Origin: Streptomyces phaeochromogenes
GTDB taxonomy: Bacteria > Actinomycetota > Actinomycetes > Streptomycetales > Streptomycetaceae
NCBI RefSeq assembly: GCF_001418655.1
Contig: NZ_LIQZ01000025.1
Span: 1-47,893 of the forward strand
Length of the DNA: 47,893 nt
Direction of reading: 5' to 3'
Under the pieces are notes generated by a model, which saw nothing but the letters and a program-made list of their open reading frames with translations, was not told where the DNA came from and made no database searches. The translations under genes were made by a program, and so were the position numbers. Positions 41,993 to 47,893 of this stretch are shown here, piece after piece; position 1 is the stretch's first letter, and the number at the start of each line of letters is the position of its first letter.

Positions 41993-43638
41993 GCGCTACA
42001 GCCGTCCACAGCCTGTGGACAATGGCGGCCGACCCGATCGACAAGATCGACGCGCCGAAGATCGAATACGGGCAACTGTCGCCCACCCTGATCGTCATCG
42101 GTGCGGCGATCATCGGGATCCTGGTCGAGGCATTCGTGCCCCGGAAGTCCCGCTACTACGTCCAGTTGTTCGTGTCCGTCGTCGCCCTCGCCGCGGCCTT
42201 CGCCGCGGTCGTGGGACTCGCGGCGGGCGGATACGGCACCACGAAGGCCGGTATCGCCGCGATGGGCGCCATCGCGGTCGACGGGCCCGCGCTGTTCCTG
42301 CAGGGCACGATCCTGCTGGCCGGTGTGCTCGGCGTGTTCACGTTCGCCGAGCGGCGTCTCGACCCGGTGGCGCACGGAAACCGCGTCGACTCCTTCGCCG
42401 CGCAGGCCGCGTCCGTGCCGGGCAGCGACAGCGAACAGGCCGCGGTCAAGGCCGGGTTCACCACCACCGAGGTGTTCCCGCTGCTGCTCTTCGCGATCGG
42501 CGGCATGCTCGTCTTCCCGTCGGCGAACGACCTGCTGACGCTGTTCATCGCCCTGGAAGTCTTCTCGCTGCCGCTCTACCTGCTCTGTGCCGTGGCCCGC
42601 CGCAAGCGGATCATGTCGCAGGAGGCCGCGGTCAAGTACTTCCTGCTCGGCGCCTTCGCCTCCGCGTTCACCCTCTTCGGCATCGCCCTGCTGTACGGCT
42701 ACGCCGGTTCGGTGTCGTACGCGACGATCGCGCAGGTCGTCGACGGCACCATCGGGACGGTGAACCCGGCACTCGCCGACACCATGGGCAACGACGCGCT
42801 GCTGCTCATCGGCGCCGCGATGGTCGTCATGGGCCTGCTCTTCAAGGTCGGCGCCGTGCCGTTCCACATGTGGACCCCGGACGTCTACCAGGGCGCGCCG
42901 ACCCCGGTCACCGGCTTCATGGCCGCCGCGACCAAGGTGGCCGCCTTCGGCGCGCTGCTGCGGCTGCTGTACGTCGTGCTGCCGGGCCTGCGCTGGGACT
43001 GGCGGCCGGTGATGATGGGCGTCGCGGTCGTCACCATGCTGGGCGGCGCGATCGTCGCGATCACCCAGACCGACATCAAGCGGCTCCTCGCGTACTCGTC
43101 GATCGCGCACGCGGGATTCATCCTCGCGGGTGTCATCGCGACCACGCCGGACGGCGTCTCGTCGGTGCTCTTCTACCTGGGCGCGTACTCGTTCGTGACG
43201 ATCGGCGCGTTCGCGGTGGTCACTCTCGTGCGGGACGCGGGCGGCGAGGCCACGCACCTGTCCAAGTGGGCCGGTCTCGGACGCAGGTCACCGCTGGTGG
43301 CGGCCGTGTTCGCGGTCTTCCTGCTGGCCTTCGCGGGCATCCCGCTGACCTCCGGCTTCGCCGGGAAGTTCGCCGTGTTCAAGGCGGCGGCGGAGGGCGG
43401 CGCGGGCGCGCTGGTCGTGGTCGGTGTGATCTCGTCGGCCATCGCGGCGTTCTTCTACATCCGCGTGATCGTGCTGATGTTCTTCAGCGAGCCGCGTCCG
43501 GAGGGACCGACGGTCGCCGTGCCGTCGCCGCTCACGATGACGGCGATCGGGGTGGGTGTGGCGGTCACGCTGGTACTGGGTGTGGCGCCGCAGTACTTCC
43601 TCGACCTGGCTGGCCAGGCGGGCGTCTTCGTTCGCTGA
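41989..43638 (+). CDS. nuoN: NADH-quinone oxidoreductase subunit N
   Basis: The 549-residue antiporter-like subunit shows LFIALEVFSLPLYLLC, FKVGAVPFHMWTPDVYQGAP and TQTDIKRLLAYSSIAHAGFI, the NuoN versions of the proton-channel motifs. It is the last gene of the operon and is followed ten bases later by a strong hairpin terminator. GTG at 41989 overlaps the nuoM stop. A 17-bp inverted repeat containing a DnaA-box-like sequence lies within the first 12 codons. Confidence 0.95.
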   Translation: MSATAVHSLWTMAADPIDKIDAPKIEYGQLSPTLIVIGAAIIGILVEAFVPRKSRYYVQLFVSVVALAAAFAAVVGLAAGGYGTTKAGIAAMGAIAVDGPALFLQGTILLAGVLGVFTFAERRLDPVAHGNRVDSFAAQAASVPGSDSEQAAVKAGFTTTEVFPLLLFAIGGMLVFPSANDLLTLFIALEVFSLPLYLLCAVARRKRIMSQEAAVKYFLLGAFASAFTLFGIALLYGYAGSVSYATIAQVVDGTIGTVNPALADTMGNDALLLIGAAMVVMGLLFKVGAVPFHMWTPDVYQGAPTPVTGFMAAATKVAAFGALLRLLYVVLPGLRWDWRPVMMGVAVVTMLGGAIVAITQTDIKRLLAYSSIAHAGFILAGVIATTPDGVSSVLFYLGAYSFVTIGAFAVVTLVRDAGGEATHLSKWAGLGRRSPLVAAVFAVFLLAFAGIPLTSGFAGKFAVFKAAAEGGAGALVVVGVISSAIAAFFYIRVIVLMFFSEPRPEGPTVAVPSPLTMTAIGVGVAVTLVLGVAPQYFLDLAGQAGVFVR

Positions 43639-43647
43639 CCTGGTGTT

Positions 43648-43685
43648 CTTCGGGCCCCGGTTCCTTTGGGAGCCGGGGCCCGAAG
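43648..43685 (+). terminator. Terminator of the nuo operon
   Basis: CTTCGGGCCCCGG (43648-43660) pairs exactly with CCGGGGCCCGAAG (43673-43685), with a 12-base loop and TGTTTT following. This is a good factor-independent terminator by streptomycete standards. Confidence 0.88.
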
Positions 43686-43759
43686 TGTTTTCGGGTGCGG
43701 GGCGACCGACGTATGACGGACGCATGACGGACGTATTCGGCAGAACCTTCGGCGCAGCC

Positions 43760-43768
43760 TGTGGATAA
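43760..43768 (-). promoter_or_regulatory. Perfect DnaA-box sequence upstream of recQ
   Basis: TTATCCACA on the minus strand is an exact match to the general DnaA box, 72 bases before the recQ start. A single box may be chance. Confidence 0.3.
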
Positions 43769-43839
43769 CTCTGAGGCTGTCGGTGCGGACCCCTATCGTG
43801 GAGGCAGTGGTCGAGGCACGACGTACGGGGGACGGGACG

Positions 43840-45936
<2,097 letters not shown>

Positions 45937-45997
45937 GTCCAGGGCCGGCTACCGGCCGGGTTCGGTTTCGGCCGGGCTCGGTCCGGTTCGGCCTGCC

Positions 45998-46028
45998 GGG
46001 CGGTGCGATGTGCGCTTCTGCACCGCCC
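45998..46028. terminator. Hairpin downstream of recQ
   Basis: GGGCGGTGC (45998-46006) pairs exactly with GCACCGCCC (46020-46028). A short GGCCGG/CCGGCC stem at 45943-45957 precedes it, so termination of recQ is likely here. Confidence 0.6.
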
Positions 46029-46043
46029 AGGGCCTGGCCGCAC

Positions 46044-46078
46044 ACGTCAGAGCGTGCGTGAGGCGTACGCCCTGACGT
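46044..46078. terminator. Imperfect hairpin between convergent genes
   Basis: A 15-base arm (46044-46058) pairs with 46064-46078 at 13 of 15 positions around a five-base loop. It may end transcription from the fumarylacetoacetase side or support the preceding hairpin. Confidence 0.45.
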
Positions 46079-46233
46079 CCGTGTCCGCCTGCCCGTCCGC
46101 GTCCGTCGTGGTCGTGGCGAGGGCGGCCGGGGCGGCTGCGGGCTGCCCTCGCCGTCCGGCCCCCACGCAGCCAACCATCCAGCCAGTCGGTCAGCCGCCC
46201 AGGCCACTAGCCACCCAGGTCACTGGCCGTCCC

Positions 46234-46265
46234 GGCAACCAGCTGCCCAGGCAACCAGCTGCCCA
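46234..46265. repeat. Two perfect tandem copies of a 16-bp unit
   Basis: GGCAACCAGCTGCCCA occurs at 46234-46249 and 46250-46265 with no difference. It is within non-coding sequence rich in CCAG and GCCC motifs. Confidence 0.9.
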
Positions 46266-46365
46266 GGCGGCGGACGGCCGACGGCAGCCTGGGCGGCGGG
46301 TGGACGTGCGACGGACCGGTGACGGCGGGCGGCCGGTCGACGGGTGGCCGGTCGGTGGGTGGCGG

Positions 46366-47649
46366 CTACGCGCCCGGCGTGATCCGTCCCGTCACCTCGC
46401 CCAGGCCCACCCGGGTTCCGTCCGGTCCCGGTGCCCATGCGGTCAGGGTTACGACGTCGCCGTCCTCCAGGAACGTCCGCTTGCCGTCCGGCAGTTCGAG
46501 GGTGTCGCGCCCGTTCCAGGTCAGCTCCAGGAGCGAGCCCCGCTGGTCGTCCGAGGCTCCGCTCACGGTGCCCGACCCGTACAGATCGCCCGTGCGCAGC
46601 GACGCGCCGTTCACCGTCATGTGGGCCAGCTGCTGGGCGGCCGTCCAGTACATCGTCGAGAAGGGAGGCTCGGAGACGACATGGCCGTTGACGGCGACGG
46701 AGATGCGCAGGTCATAGCCGCCGGGGTCCTCCGAGGCGTCGTCGGTGTCGTCCAGATACGGCAGCAGCGGATGCGTACGTGTCGGGGGCGCGACCCGGGC
46801 GTCGTCCAGGGCGTCGAGCGGTGTGATCCAGGCCGACACCGAGGTGGCGAAGGACTTGCCGAGGAACGGGCCGAGGGGGACGTACTCCCAGGCCTGAAGG
46901 TCGCGGGCGGACCAGTCGTTGAGGAGGCAGAGCCCGAAGACGTGGTCGCGGAAGTCGCTCAGCGGGACGGCCGTGCCCATCGCGGAGGGCGTGCCGACCA
47001 CGAAGCCGACCTCCGCCTCGATGTCCAGCTTGACGGACGGCCCGAAGACCGGCGCCGGGTCGGCCGGGGACTTGCGCTGGCCCGAGGGGCGTACGACCTC
47101 GGTCCCGGAGACCACGACGGTGCCCGACCTGCCGTGGTAACCGATCGGCAGATGCTTCCAGTTGGGGGTGAGGGAGTCCTCGGCGTCGGGGCGGAAGATC
47201 TGGCCGACGTTACGGGCGTGGTTCTCGGAGGCGTAGAAGTCGACGTAGTCGGCGACCTCGAAGGGGAGGTGGAGCGTCACCTCGGAGAGCGGGTGCAGCA
47301 GGGGTGCGATCGTCTCGCGGTGGGCCGGCACCGTCACCCACGCAGTGATCGCGCGCCGCACGTCGGACCACGCCGTGCGGCCGGCCGCGAGCAGTGGGTT
47401 CAGCGAGGGACGGGCGAGCAGCGCGGCGTACGGGGAGCCGAGTTCCACGGCTGCGGCCCCCGCGTCCAGCACATGGTCGCCCAGCCGAACGCCCACGCTC
47501 CGCCGGCCGGAGCCGCTGCCGGAGCCGCTGCCGGAGCCGCCGTCGGAGGCGCTGTTGGATCCGCTGTCGGGCCCGCCAAGGGAGAACACGCCGTACGGAA
47601 GATTGTGCGGGCCGAAGGGATCGCCCTCGGTGACATCGAAGGGGGGCAT
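46366..47649 (-). CDS. fahA: Fumarylacetoacetase
   Basis: The 427-residue protein has the FAH layout: a small N-terminal domain (about 1-115) and a C-terminal mixed-beta domain with DFYASENHARNVG, PIGYHGRSGTVVVSG, VKLDIEAEVGFVVG (metal-binding acids), LLNDWSARDLQAWEYVPLGPFLGKSF and the late LYGSGTVSG. It splits fumarylacetoacetate to fumarate and acetoacetate, the last step of tyrosine breakdown. A Ser-Gly stretch (about residues 29-50) interrupts the N-terminal domain. ATG at 47649 has GAGG nine bases upstream. No other tyrosine-catabolism gene is in the window, so it probably acts with genes elsewhere. Confidence 0.92.
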   Translation of the reverse strand: MPPFDVTEGDPFGPHNLPYGVFSLGGPDSGSNSASDGGSGSGSGSGSGRRSVGVRLGDHVLDAGAAAVELGSPYAALLARPSLNPLLAAGRTAWSDVRRAITAWVTVPAHRETIAPLLHPLSEVTLHLPFEVADYVDFYASENHARNVGQIFRPDAEDSLTPNWKHLPIGYHGRSGTVVVSGTEVVRPSGQRKSPADPAPVFGPSVKLDIEAEVGFVVGTPSAMGTAVPLSDFRDHVFGLCLLNDWSARDLQAWEYVPLGPFLGKSFATSVSAWITPLDALDDARVAPPTRTHPLLPYLDDTDDASEDPGGYDLRISVAVNGHVVSEPPFSTMYWTAAQQLAHMTVNGASLRTGDLYGSGTVSGASDDQRGSLLELTWNGRDTLELPDGKRTFLEDGDVVTLTAWAPGPDGTRVGLGEVTGRITPGA

Positions 47650-47830
47650 CGGGTGCTGCCTCGCTTTCCGTGTGGGTGCAGCACACGTTACGGGGGAGTT
47701 GCCGCTCTTGGGCAGTGTCTAAAGAGTTCGCAATGTCCGATTAAGGGCGGGGTCGGAGTAGTTGATTCCGGCTTAGCGTCCTTTCGGGGGACGCGGACGG
47801 GGTGGGTCCGGGTCCGGTAGAGGGGGACAC

Positions 47831-47893
47831 GTGGGGGGACCCGTGGCCAGACGTTTCACAGGCGTGCCGTTCGGCGCGGACCGGGATGTTCCG
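47831..47893 (+). CDS. Possible start of a further gene, cut off by window edge
   Basis: Twenty-one open codons follow a GTG at 47831, with GGGGGA upstream at a short distance; an in-frame GTG at 47843 (MARRFTGVPFGADRDVP) is an alternative start. The product cannot be identified from so few residues. Divergent placement from the fumarylacetoacetase gene and the preceding 180-base non-coding gap fit a real gene start. Confidence 0.4.
   Translation, partial: MGGPVARRFTGVPFGADRDVP

Larger units (their letters stand above)
45937..46365. other. Gap between convergent recQ and fumarylacetoacetase genes
   Basis: These 429 bases hold three hairpins near the recQ end and low-complexity, CCAG-rich sequence with a 16-bp tandem repeat nearer the other gene. 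Open frames here show no ribosome-binding site or domain; no gene is called. Confidence 0.6.

Noticed and set aside
45937..46365. Open frames in the gap between recQ and the fumarylacetoacetase gene
   Set aside because: They pass through hairpins and low-complexity repeats, lack ribosome-binding sites, and show no domain or membrane pattern.

Overview
This window is a piece of a Streptomyces chromosome. The support is very high GC with strong G/C preference at third codon positions, many GTG starts, many ATGA/GTGA start-stop overlaps, no TTA codon noticed in any called gene, and a gene order (Tad locus, mqnC, menG, a geranylgeranyl reductase, nuoA-N, recQ) that I recognise from streptomycete chromosome arms. 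Nothing points to a plasmid, prophage, insertion sequence, CRISPR array, tRNA or rRNA.

Layout. (1) 1-7619: the start of an unknown membrane protein on the minus strand, then a divergent Tad/Flp pilus operon on the plus strand: SAF/CpaB-like protein, TadZ, TadA, TadB, TadC, Flp pilin, two TadE-like pseudopilins and a TadG-like protein. (2) 7690-10960: a minus-strand group of four cell-envelope genes: a WXG100-like small helical protein, a lipoprotein, a secreted protein and a second lipoprotein. (3) 11281-15096: a 1005-residue membrane protein with LysM and BTAD-type regions, followed by the A24 prepilin peptidase that the Tad operon itself lacks. (4) 15192-16870: mqnC of the futalosine menaquinone pathway and a small orphan amidohydrolase-like domain. 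(5) 17035-22541: a probable exopolysaccharide locus: a GH18-like lipoprotein facing away from a small membrane protein, a fused NodB deacetylase/GT2 synthase and an acyltransferase. (6) 22654-26800: menG, a lone PASTA protein, a GNAT acetyltransferase, a menaquinone-reductase-like flavoprotein and an NlpC/P60 hydrolase. (7) 27608-43638: the complete 14-gene complex I operon nuoA to nuoN behind a Rex-type operator. (8) 43840-47893: recQ, a convergent fumarylacetoacetase gene, and the first codons of a possible next gene.

How it fits together. mqnC, menG and the geranylgeranyl reductase are expected to make and finish menaquinone, which is the electron acceptor of the neighbouring complex I, so the centre of the window is largely respiratory. 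The left part is a surface-appendage and envelope island; the exopolysaccharide locus and the NlpC/P60 protein also act at the cell surface. Convergent gene ends carry hairpins or copies of a GC-rich repeat. Several intergenic spaces (upstream of flp, after flp, between nuoA and nuoB, upstream of mqnC, upstream of the flavoprotein) hold short tandem direct repeats not explained by coding.

Limits: all functions come from reading protein motifs by eye without database searches; start codons are chosen from ribosome-binding sites and overlaps; promoters and operators are pattern matches only.
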